Below, piece by piece: positions 52,153 through 62,775 of a DNA stretch of 64,000 bases. Both the position numbers and the translations under genes were made by a program. Under the pieces are notes generated by a model. It had not been told where the DNA came from, did no database searches, and saw only the letters and a list, made by a program, of their open reading frames with translations. Every line of letters begins with the position of its first letter. The stretch's first letter is position 1. Source of the DNA: Numida meleagris (taxonomy: Eukaryota; Chordata; Aves; Galliformes; Numididae); contig NC_034412.1 in the NCBI RefSeq assembly GCF_002078875.1, positions 35,175,530 through 35,239,529 of the forward strand, given 5' to 3'.

Positions 52153-53753
52153 TTGTATTGCATTGTATTACCATCTGCCTATGATGCATTGCTAGCTCTT
52201 CCAGCATCTACTGTTGATGCAATATATTCTAGAAGAGCAAAGAAGTCATTCATGTAATAATATTCTAATGGAGACATAATATGAATAAACGAATGCACAA
52301 AACCCCTTTTTGAACAAACCACTTTGAAAAAATGTTCCAATTAGGTCAATATCTTGTATAGGTGAATTCTTGGCTTCACTGAAGTCAATACGCTGGAATG
52401 AGGATCCCTTCCTGACATACTTCTATATGTTCCAAAGCCTCATCTTGCAAATCTACAAGAGGGGTTTAATTTTATTCATGATAGATAATTTCTACATAAC
52501 TAACCAAATACAGCTTGCACAATCAAGTGCTTAAACCAGTATTTTTTACTAGTACAGTTATAGATTTACATCCAGTAGCAGGTCTTAATAGATTAAAAAG
52601 AACAAACTGTAATTCACCATACATCAAGATTTCCTGGACTTCTGTAGGAGCAAGCAAACATTAACCACTTTATCCACAGCAACTACAGTTTCCTACAGGT
52701 ACTCAAATTCCCCATGCAGTTTAATTTGGGTAGAATTCTTACACTTCTGCTCTAAATATTTTTTTCTTAAAATAAATGCATTGCATAAAGGTCAGTAACC
52801 AGTAGACACTTATCTTTTGTTAACTGTATTTCTCTCTGGGGGGCAGAAGAAGGCAATAAATAGAGATAATTAGAAAACACAAATGTTCTTTGCAAGATGC
52901 ATTTCAGGATTAACACAAGCTGGCAGAAGCATTAACATTCACTTTTAAAGCTCATAGCTGTTCTTTATCCTAGAACATCTACACGCAGCATTACAAATTT
53001 CATATAAATCAGCTGCAGAAGCTAACTAGTCCTAATACAAGAGGTTACTGTAATTATAGTATTTCTCTCAGGCTCTGTAAAAACACATGTTTTTATAGCC
53101 TAACAATACATTAACAAGTCATTTTACCTGTCACGAATGAAAGTTTAGTTTTAAGGGTTTACTGTGAACAGGAACATGACAGGCTAGATATAAGTCTCCT
53201 TACTTGAAGAATTAATCCCTCTGATTTCAGTGTAATTTATGCGCTAGATTACGTGAAATAAGCGGTATTTGGCTCAGGTACAGAAAGCCAAGAAAGATAC
53301 ATCCAAATGAACTGCAACAAACCAGAATGGAATTACTGAAATTACAGGCCATAATTACTAAAAGTACATTGTGAAGTTACCATGCTTATATGAAGAAAAC
53401 AAACATAATGACCAAAATTGTATTTAGCTTAGGTATTAAGAGTTGCATCTTTCATGAAAAATTCCATGGAGGATTTAGTTATTACTGATCATGACTTCAG
53501 TGCTTTGCTAGTACCAGAAAACATGATTTCTGGCAGGAAGAGATCTTTTAATTCAAATCTCAGGCTTTGGTTCAGAGTCAGAATGCTCCCTTCCGAACTA
53601 TCAGTTCCTATTGCAAATGACATTTCCCTTTTTCATCTTCCATCAAGCTGCCCCAAGACCTAATTCCAACTAGTTGATGAGTCATGCTAAGCTTCAACTT
53701 CACAAATATAAGTTGAATGCATTTGGTTTTGAGAATACTTAAACCACCAGTAT

Positions 53754-53759
53754 TTTATT
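53754..53759 (-). terminator. INPP4B: Candidate proximal poly(A) signal, INPP4B soluble isoform
   Basis: Read on the minus strand, AATAAA lies about 155 nt after the soluble-tail stop codon and is followed within 15 nt by GGTGGTTT, a possible GU-rich downstream element. This would give a short 3' UTR. Confidence 0.45.
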
Positions 53760-53912
53760 TCATGATGACTAACTGTTGTTACTTCTAAAATGTTAAACCT
53801 CGTAAAGTAACACCTCAACTGGTTACACATTCCAAATTATTAAGTCATAAACAGCAATTTTTATGTTCACTAATTAGCATGGTATATGTTCCTGATTACA
53901 TTTTTGTTAAAC

Positions 53913-54045
53913 TTAGGTGTCAGCTTTTCCATATGTCCCTTCTGGAGGTCTGTAGTACTTTGGGAAAGCCATCAGTTGTATCATGTTGAATGCATATTTT
54001 CTGCATTTGACATTCTTCAGTACATTCTCTATGCGGCATCCTTCT
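53913..54045 (-). CDS. INPP4B: INPP4B alternative last exon, soluble (alpha-type) C-terminus
   Basis: This exon encodes the last 43 residues of a type II inositol polyphosphate 4-phosphatase. That enzyme removes the 4-phosphate of PtdIns(3,4)P2 and dampens PI3K/AKT signalling. On the minus strand, a pyrimidine tract (54066-54050) ends in CTAG at 54046, and the exon starts in phase with one base completing a split codon. The protein reads [11 protein letters not shown], then [21 protein letters not shown] and ADT, stopping at TAA 53915-53913. The RKYAF and [10 protein letters not shown] segments are family signatures of the hydrophilic C-terminus after the catalytic CX5R domain. The preceding exon, with the CKSAKDRT active site, is not in the window. 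INPP4A and INPP4B share this tail; I choose INPP4B because of IL15 linkage and convergent orientation. Confidence 0.92.
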
Positions 54046-55270
54046 CTAGTGAAAGGGGGGAAAAAGTACAACTTCATGAAACACAAAATAAATAAATATG
54101 CTTTATTTGTTCATTGCAGAGTTTCAGCAGCAGTTGAAGTAAAAATAACAAAGATTCAACTCTACATTTTTGTTTTCCACAAGTGATGATACATCTTACA
54201 AAATTAAATCTAAGGCCAGGCCCAGTACAGTTATTGCCCTCAGAAATAGGTGATAAGATTCTTTCCCCCCCTAATATATTTGCCCTTGAGGTTTAAAGTT
54301 TAGTTAAAAAAATAAAAAATTAAATAATGATACATTTCATTCTAATTCCAGAAATATATCTGCCTTTTAAACATTATACTTTATTTCAGATTGTTTACTA
54401 TATATGTGAGATTATAAGTTGCCATAAAAATGCGTATTCTAGGAATAAGGCATTTTATTAAGTCTGGCCCTATAGATTTCTGATGGAAAGTTTCATCTCT
54501 GCATCATTTCCCCTATGTTCAGCTTTGCAATGAAAAAAGAGAGAATGGCTTTTCAAACAGCCCAATCCAACTCTCTGCTTTATAAAGGAAGGATGTTTGT
54601 TCACATACAGTACAAAAGTCACAAGTGCCAAAGTGGTGCATCAAGACATAAACCAGACTTTTTAAAAAAGAATATAAAAGAGTCTTCAAAGCAAATGCAA
54701 CTAAAGCAACAATAACAATCAGGTTAATCTAATTACAAAACAGAACTTACTCTATTCCACTTAGTTACGTGACAGAAAAAGGTTAGTTGTAGCAAAGAAA
54801 GAATCATTTCTTGAACAAATAAGATCCCATCAGCTAATAATATCAATGAAAATAACACAATGAAAGCAAGTCTTACAAACCACCGCCCTGTAAAATTTGT
54901 CTGGGGGTCAGTCTGTATTGTGCAAATCCATTTTTAATTTTGTCAGACTAGTTACTCTGGAAAAAGGGGTTCAAGCATTCAGGATTCCACATCTTTTGTA
55001 TACACAGTGACAGCATTGTAAGTGGTCTTTCTTTCAGCTAATTACAGTGGGAAAGCTTTACCATGAACAGAAAGAGCAAATCAATTCACTCAATGCATAG
55101 TATACTTCTTAGAGTTCAGAAAAATTAATGAAAACATTATACATTTCAGACATTTGTATCTTGAAGATGATTCCTTAAAGTCTGAAACTGTAGAAATATT
55201 ACAGCATAATGTATTTTTTCTAAAGTAGTTTGTTGCTGTTTGTAGAAAAAGAAAGGAACACAAGTGAAGT
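54046..55270 (-). other. INPP4B: INPP4B segment between the two terminal exons (intron or membrane-form 3' UTR)
   Basis: This is intron for the soluble isoform and 3' UTR, or downstream sequence, for the membrane isoform. It has no other coding signal. Near its end, AATAAA with a GU/U-rich follow-on precedes the soluble-exon acceptor. Confidence 0.75.
54102..54107 (-). terminator. INPP4B: Candidate intronic poly(A) signal upstream of the soluble exon
   Basis: Read on the minus strand this is AATAAA followed by GCATATTTATTTATTTTGTG, a U/GU-rich stretch with overlapping AUUUA words. It lies about 57 nt before the soluble-exon acceptor, so cleavage here would remove the branch point and acceptor. 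It would end membrane-form transcripts with a 3' UTR of about 1.2 kb. Confidence 0.5.
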
Positions 55271-55275
55271 TTATT
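55270..55275 (-). terminator. INPP4B: Poly(A) signal overlapping the INPP4B membrane-tail stop codon
   Basis: On the minus strand the last codon and stop (CAA TAA) followed by A create AATAAA. A U-rich run, TTGTGTTCCTTTCTTTTTC, follows about 10 nt later. If used, the 3' UTR would be only some 10-25 nt long. Confidence 0.4.
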
Positions 55276-55445
55276 GATATTTGGCTAATAGCAAAGCAAG
55301 ACTTAAAATAAGCCACACAACCAGCAAGTGTGAGCTGACAAGCAGCAAGGCGACAGGATAGAAGTGTCGAGAAGTTGGCTTGTTATCAGTTAGACAGCCT
55401 GTTTCGGGATCATCCGATTCATTCAGTGCTCCCTGGGTTTGTCTG
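55271..55445 (-). CDS. INPP4B: INPP4B alternative last exon, membrane-anchored (beta-type) C-terminus
   Basis: On the minus strand a CT-rich tract ends in AACAGCAG, giving acceptors before 55445 or 55442. The frame that matches the soluble exon's phase stays open for 57 residues to TAA 55273-55271. It starts [16 protein letters not shown], continues through [10 protein letters not shown], and then runs about 24 hydrophobic residues ([24 protein letters not shown]) before the last residues KYQ. This is a single predicted membrane segment at the extreme C-terminus, a tail-anchor layout. Alternatively spliced type II 4-phosphatases with a hydrophobic C-terminus (beta forms) are known in mammals. 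I did not recall their sequence well enough to align residue by residue. The exon lies 1.2 kb upstream of the soluble exon in the transcript. Main alternative: a chance frame, made unlikely by the acceptor, matching phase and membrane segment. Confidence 0.82.
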
Positions 55446-56830
55446 CTGTTAAATAGGGGAAGTTAGGAACAAATAGAACAGCATTTAAACAGCAAAGAAA
55501 GCCAACATGTAGGCATTTTGACAACAAAGCGAAACTACATAGCCATTCTGATGAAACTGATTTATGCCAAGCACTTGCATATACTTAGTATGTTCTGCAG
55601 CTGACAAGGGGAGCATGATGACTAGATGGCTAGCATCTCTTCAGGCCTCCTAAGTGCCTTAGGGTAGTATTCACAAGTTAACATTACATAACTAATGAGA
55701 TGAACTATACTACCATCACAACAAACACACACACTGAACAGAAATGAAATAAAGTAACAAAACAGCTAAGGAAGCAAAGAAAAAAGATCACAAATAGCAC
55801 AACATGGCATTGACAAAATAATGTCTCCATGGATTTCATGGGTTTTTCAGTCCTGCTTTACTAGTGACTAAGAAACATATAGGCAAAAATAGAAAGGCCA
55901 TATGCTCCTTTTTAAAAGAATTACAACTACTCTAAAATAATTTTAGTTGATGGTAAACTGACTTCTTAAAAAATTTATCAGTGCTGGTGCCTCAGCTTTG
56001 AAGTCAACAGCAGTTCGTTTTATTAAAAGGCTCACACCTGCATTACCCTAAGAAATTTACCTTGTACCTTGTTCAGTCAATCCAGCTAGGAACTAATCTG
56101 CTTATGATGAAGTTCTACTGAATCTCCACAAGTTGCGCAGCTGATCTCCTACCAGAGCAGCAGGGATAGTTTCAAGTCACCCCCAGTCTTCTATACTGTA
56201 GCCTGACTAGCTCCTGTATGAGTAGAATTATACACATTTCAACATCACCTCTTCAGTCCCTCTGAACTTATCTTCATTTGTGTGTGCTCAGGATTCCTGC
56301 TCATGAACTTTGGGCAGTAAGAATAACAAGATTTCTATTTTTTTGTTTACTATGAATATTCCAGGATGAAATGATAACTCTCAGTTTTTTTTTGTTTTTT
56401 TTCCTGTGTGGACTTAAGAATACATCAGATTGTAACACAGTCCTTTTCCAGAAATGCAAGTCCCACATATGCTGTTTGTCAAGAAAGAAAATACTAGGAG
56501 ACCATCAAGAGACAGCAGGCCAGTAAAGGTAGTATCACACAACTCCATGAAAACAAGAAGTAAAACAGTAGCAGTCACTTCACCTTAGACAACCAACCTT
56601 TCTGACTCGTGTGTTTAAAAGCCATGTTGAGCATGTAGAGCTAGGATAGCAAAAGAGGTGCAAGAACTGCATCTAGAGATGGGATCCTGGGGAATGGGCT
56701 GATCATTCCTTATGTATTTTTCCTTTTAGAGAAGCCTTTGAATATAAGCTATTCATTTATTTCTTAGCTTTGAATTTTCAATTTGTATATTACAGCACTA
56801 AATAAGACAACCCATACTATTTTAAATAGC

Positions 56831-56886
56831 GAAATATAAAATATAAATAAAATATAAATATAAATAATATAAATATAAAAATTAAA
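56831..56886. repeat. AT-rich simple repeat (AAATAT/ATAAA type)
   Basis: A 56-bp run of ATATAAA and AAATATAAAT words without G or C. The copies are imperfect, so it is an aged microsatellite. Confidence 0.8.
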
Positions 56887-58261
56887 CCTCCTATTGTTTG
56901 AGTAGTATCCAGGCAATTACTGGTGTCAGCATGTCTGCTGCTTTTAGTCTATGTTTTCAAGCATTCATCAATGGAACTTGGATAGAATTCACACAGTATT
57001 TCAGAGAAAATCCTCTCTGAAACTGTTGAGGAGCAAAGCTACATTTTGCTGACTTCCTCAGTACCGTGGCTTACATTGAAATAAATGCGTTCTGTATCAG
57101 ACCGCTCTAGTTAACGCTTTTCTCTTAGGGTCCGCCCCTCAGAACTTCCTTTCCCTTCTGCTCACAATGATAATTTTATCATTTGTGATCAGCCACGAGG
57201 ACTCAGTGTATTTCTCCTCACTAATTTTCTGCTTCATCATGTATTTCTACATATTTCTGAAAACATGCTCTTTGCTATTTTTCCTTTTCCTTTCTTAATC
57301 TCTACAGGTATTCTCCAAGTAGGCCTCTTGAACCTTTTACCACTCTTCCTCCTCCCTTTTCCAACTCTTTGAGGTGAGCTTCCTGGTTTAAGCTTTAGCT
57401 CAGCACACAGCCTTGTCAATTCCTCCACTGTTTCATATCCTCAGTGCTTTTGAACTGTTCTTTTGGATGTCTTCCATCACAAACTTCATGAGTACCTACA
57501 GCAGAGCTGATGCAGAGACTCAACTCCCTTTTCTCTGAGTCCATCTGGGCAGCAGCAGAGACCAGCGTTCAGCAAGTTTGCACATCCATTGCATTTGCCA
57601 CTGGTTAGGCACTTCTTTCTGGAGAATCTTAGTTTTGCATGCTGATAGTTTATTCTAAGCAGGCTGAGCTAGATGCTTGCAGGGTGCCCGTACAGGGATG
57701 CAATCCTCCTGCTTCTGTAGAGTGTCCTGCTCTGTTTTACTCATCTCATTGACAGTGTGACTGTCTTTCATCTACTCTTCTTAAACTCCCATTAGCATCA
57801 CTGAGATTTATGCAGTTATAATGATGGAAATACAGACAAAAGCCATCTGTTTTATGTTTTTTTTTTTTTTTAGTAGAAAACCCTACTGTACATTTGTTCT
57901 TTGATATGTTGAAAAGAATGATCAGTGTCCTTCAACACAGTAAGCCCTCACCCCCAGGAAAACCACTGTTAGCAGCTGATGCACAGGGACTTTGTTCCAC
58001 AAATTAGTCACATCATTCTATGGGTGACTTGACAAGACATCCTCAAAATAGAGCAAGGGGATTCAACTCCATTTTTAGCTACCTAAGAACAAGGCTGAGA
58101 GGAATATCTAAACATGTTTTTAATTTAAGAAGAATATTTCAACACAAACTGGTGTTTTGCTAAGCACTGCTAATACTTTTCAATGGACTGCAGCAACATC
58201 CGGCAAACCTTGAAGTGTTCTCCATGGTGACTGAAATATCTCAAGTACAGGAGTCAAGTCA

Positions 58262-58560
58262 ATGAGGGTGGACTCTTTTTGGCGATGAGCAACAGTAGAA
58301 CAAGGGGCAATGTGCAGAAACTGGAACACAGGAAGTTCCATAATAAGGGAAGGAAGAACTTCACTGGCACAGGAGTGACTTTGATGGAGCACAGGAACAA
58401 GCTGCTCAGAGAGGTTGTGTAATCTCCTTCTCTGGAGATATTCAAGACCTGCCTGGACACCTACTTGTGTGACCTTCTGTAGGGAACCTGCTTTAGCAGG
58501 GGGTTGGACTTGGAGATCTCAACATGTCCCTTCCAACCCTCACAATTCAGTGATTCTGTG
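58262..58560 (+). repeat. CR1 LINE 3' fragment, plus strand (antisense to INPP4B)
   Basis: CR1-C/F/X-type landmarks appear in order: AGAACAAGGGGCAATG, AACTGGAACACAGGAAGTTC, GCTCAGAGAGGTTGTG, TCTCCTTCTCTGGAGATATT, GGGAACCTGCTTTAGCAGGG, GGGTTGGACTTGGAGATCTC, and the tail ATTCAGTGATTCTGTG. The ORF2 frame is broken, so the copy is old. It is antisense within the INPP4B intron. Confidence 0.93.
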
Positions 58561-60663
58561 AAGAGAAACAAAGAGGAGACCTACATGAGGCTGCCTGCAG
58601 TGGGACAGCACTGCTTCCCCTGGCCCACGAAAATCTGCTGCAAGTTTTACTGCACTGAAAAGCATGCATCCACTTGGTGCAATATCAGCTGGATTTCTTT
58701 GGCTTCTGATTGACACAACACAACCAGAGCAGAGTTATATCTGACTCCATTTTGTTGTGAAGGTGTAGCCAATAGCTTTGATGGTCTCTCTGTCACAAAA
58801 CATATTTTAAGAGCTCTGAAGTTACACCAAAAGTAAAGGAAGAATGCTTCAAAAATATTAAGTTTGTATTGCACACATACACCCCATTTTAAGAGAACTA
58901 GTAAAAGCTTCTAAATCCATAACATCTGGAGTCATGAACACATCTCTAACCTAGAGTACAAGTTTTATTCATTTACTTTCAAAATTGTTTATTTGAATCT
59001 TACAGCAAAGCACAAATAACATCATGACAGCTGAGGGCGCTCTAAGTTTAATGATGATATAACCATTTCAATCTGCCTTCTTTCTCAGTTGTTGTTTTAT
59101 CATCTTAAACTCCTATTGGGATAATACTGTATGCCTGTCAAATGAGACAGAGCAAAAAAGCAGATTTTTTCTACTGCCTTTTAATTCAGATGATAAATTG
59201 AAGCTGGAAGCAATCTGAGACAATGAAAATTGTGAGAGGAAAAAAAGAAGCCTCTGAGGAGTCCTTCTAAAGTCAAGCACACATATGATGGCACACTCCA
59301 GTTCTTCATTACCAATCACAGTGCTTGGCCATTCCTGCACAGTGTTTTTGGTTGAGACATTTTAATACTTTTCAGCTTTGCCTCTCCTGGTAGAACTTTT
59401 CCAGTTCCAGCTGTTAATGATACTAGAAATGCTATATTTTCCTACAGCTGTGCTTCAGGTAAAATGGCTTTCTATGCAGCTTTCTATCAACACAAGGATG
59501 TGCTAGCAGTGACTTCAGTCTGAATTCACGCCTTATAGCACAAATACTTTGGGGATTTTGCCTTTTTTTCTTTTTCCTCCTTCAAACAGACTGAAGCAAG
59601 CAGTTTCTTGGCCTTCTGGGCTTTTCTTGTCAAACACAAGTGCTGACTTAGCAAAATGGCAAATGAGATGCTTCTTTTCAATCCCTTCCAACAATAGCAG
59701 CAAAGAGATTTCTTCAAATAGAAGTGACTGCTAGCAGCTCTCGATCTTATACAATTTTGCTAACTTACCTCCTCTTCTTAAGACCATCACAATTCAGAAC
59801 TTTTAAGGAGGTTCTCTTAAGAGTTTTTCAAACTCCTCTCAAGACTTTTAAACAGAACACTGTCCACTTGCTTCTTTAATTTTTTTTTTAGTTTTTAAAT
59901 AAGTTGTTGGAGTAAAAGCTACTTAATTTCTGCATTATTTGTGTTACTGTGGTTCACTGAAATGCTCCAGCTGTATTAAGAAAAAGATGTGGTTTCCATG
60001 TACAGCACTGCAGTTCTAGGAAGGCAGCCTTAACTTTTTCAAAGTGGGAAGACGGGATCCTTGTGAGCATCTCTTGGCCATGATCAAGATACTGCACTAC
60101 AACATGTGAAATAATAAAATGTGACTGAGAAGGAAATAAATAGATCTGAGACCTGGTCAAGAGGATTGCTGAATTAGCAGAACTCACGTAAAACTGGGCA
60201 AAAACTCTTTATGTTGACAGATAAAGTTGATATAAACCTCCAACAATCTGTCAAAGAATAAAAAATGTTTCCGCACCATTTTAAATGGAAGATGTAGAAA
60301 GGGAACCACCAGAAACATTTTCTGCATCAACAACCTTCTCAATATTTTTCTGCTGAGTACTGTTGTCAATAACTTAAATTTTCCTCAAATCTAGATGGTA
60401 TTAAATCAAGTAAAAAATGCTAGAAATCTATTTTTGCCACTTAGGTGATCCTATAGTTGCTACTCAGATTCAAAACAACTGGCAATACTGAAACTGAATA
60501 GCAGTCTCATATCTAAGAATACTGATGAATTCCATCAGTGATTTGGACACAGCTGTTACTAAGCACACAGCAGCAATATAAAATATCTATTACTATGTGC
60601 ATCAACTCGCCATGCTAAACCTCCCTCGTTTTGTTCTACCTTCCATAAAAGAACAGAACAGAA

Positions 60664-60922
60664 TAAGTCACTTGTAAGGGACATACAAAGATCATCTAGT
60701 CCAACGGTGTGACCACTGCAGGGCCAAACAAAAGTGAAAGCATATTGCTCAGGGGCATTGTCCAACTGCTTCTTGACTGCTAACAGGAGTGGGGCATCAG
60801 CCGCCTCTTTAGAAAGTCCGTTCCAGTACTTGACCTCCTTCATGGCAAATAAATGTTTCTTAATGTGCAGTTTGAATCTCCCCTGGCACAGCTTTTTGTC
60901 ATTCTGTACTACAACTTATTTC
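60664..60922 (-). repeat. Diverged CR1 LINE 3' fragment, minus strand
   Basis: The plus strand shows reversed CR1 words: AAAGATCATCTAGTCCAACG, then GGGGCATCAGCCGCCTCTTT and GTCCGTTCCAGTACTTGACC. On the minus strand the decayed ORF2 tail reads GRFKLHIKKHLF and VKYWNGLSKEAADAPLLLAV. It is in the same orientation as INPP4B. Confidence 0.82.
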
Positions 60923-62757
60923 CCAAGTCTTATCTCTTTTGCCAAGATCCTCTATTTCCCTACTGCTTTCATCTTACCCTTGTTTAATACATTTTATTAT
61001 ATTCTAATAATTATATTGTTTACATATTTAATATATTTATTTTACAATTTCATTATCTCACGTGCTCTCTTTTCCCTTTTCATTTCCTAAATAACATGAG
61101 GCTTGTCCACTGAATTTGACGAGGCAGCAGAATCATTTTTTAGTCATAGTAACATGATACTTACATCTTTAAAAATATAGTTAATGCATGGTAATTTGTT
61201 TGTTTTGCACTCAGACCTCTAGAACTATGGTTACTTAGTCTTTCCAGAGAAAAAGATTCAATTTTGAGATACCTGTAGAACCAGTAGAGTCCTGGAAGTT
61301 CAGCTGTGGTCACAGATTTTAAACAACATTGTGGACAGGCCATAACAATTCAGTAAGAAGCAACAGGTTGATCAGCACACTGTCTTGCATGCAGTTTCCA
61401 TGCACACAATCACACCCTGCAAAACCCTGTTGTATACGATCACACTGATGAGCATGGATGCTTTGGAAGGGGTGCTGGAAGTCAAAATTCAATTTATCTG
61501 ATTGCTCTCCTCCATCTGATGGATATATGTTCTCATAAAATCCAACTAACCACGTGTGTCCACATTTCCCACTAGGTTTTATCAGCATAGATGGTTTTGA
61601 ATTTTGCAAAGCAAGTGAAAGGGCAGTTCTACTGCAGCCAGTAGAACAGCACAACCCACTCCTGTTCTGGAGTATGGAAACATCCTCTCACCATCCTGCT
61701 GTGCAACATCCTTCCTGAAGTGACAACGTGGAGTCTTAGAGATTGTAGAAGACAGTCACAATTTATTATCTGTCATCTTCTCTAAATTAAGACAAGTTAA
61801 TTTTGATATTAAACTTGGGAAAATACCCATGTATTAAAAAAAAAAAAGTGCTCATCTATTCTTTGGTAGTGTGCATCAAAGCACCATTTGTTGGTTCACA
61901 TGGCTACAGTTTAATATCACAACCAGTTCCTGAGGTAGGTATTTCGTCATTTAACAAACTTAGAGATACAGCACTTTAAACCTGCCCTCAACAGTTCCAT
62001 GAAACTAAAGTTGAATGGCAAAACCAAGTTCACTTTATACTGCCTGTGTTCCCTTCCCGGCCAAAAGAGATCACTGACTGCTGCCTGTCATGTGGGAACA
62101 GTCCTTTGGTTGTGCCAATCCCAAAACTGCCTAAGAGAAAGCTGGTCTCTGCTGGCCAGAATTGTGCCAAAAAACATTTAATAACTTTACTGTATAATGT
62201 AACTAAGATCAAGTCCTGCAAACATTCACCAGTGGTTTGTAATTTGCAAGTATGGACAGAGGCTTCAAGCCCTGCAAAGCCATGCTGGTACCTCGTGAGA
62301 GATTAGTTTCAGAACTGAAAGAGTTTGCAAGAGAGATTCTTTACCTGTCAAGACAGCTGAGTAGTTTATGAAACATGATTTTCACCTATTATTATACTTC
62401 AAGTAAAGGATTTGCTGTTTGATCCTACTATTTACCAATACTGATGTGCAGTATAACACATCAGTTCTACAGAAGTTTCTCTTTTTATTCCTTCCCAAAA
62501 TATGATTCTAATAATCTTCCCATACACTCTTCTATAAAATACTAGGATTACTGATAAGCAAAATTCTCAGGATAAAATTCCAAAGTCTTTCCTGATGAAC
62601 TTATCTCACAAAGTTTGAAGTTCAAGCCAAAGTTCAAACAATATTAAAGCAAACATGATCTATATCCTAGTGCAGGAACAAAGCAATCAAAGAGAAACAA
62701 AAAGCCAACCCCCAGATCAAATCTCAGGTTTCATAGTGATCTGAAAATGTGGGAAGT

Positions 62758-62775
62758 GATGATGATGATGATGAC
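62758..62775. repeat. Short (GAT)n microsatellite
   Basis: Five GAT units followed by GAC. The end overlaps TGACGTC (62772-62778), close to a cAMP-response element core; this is likely coincidental. Confidence 0.7.

Larger units (their letters stand above)
49173..53912 (-). other. INPP4B: Possible long INPP4B 3' UTR or intergenic DNA
   Basis: This repeat-poor, AT-rich stretch follows the soluble-tail stop codon of INPP4B. On the minus strand it has AATAAA at 53759-53754 and a further one at 49179-49174. If the distal site is used the 3' UTR would be about 4.7 kb. The sequence alone does not show which. It contains the 52118-52152 hairpin. Confidence 0.4.

Noticed and set aside
57237..57428. 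63-codon minus-strand lysine/arginine-rich frame in the INPP4B intron
   Set aside because: No matching INPP4 sequence, no splice acceptor in phase and a stop just upstream; probably chance.
62046..62306. 86-codon plus-strand open frame with cysteines
   Set aside because: It resembles no zinc-finger spacing and has no exon signals.
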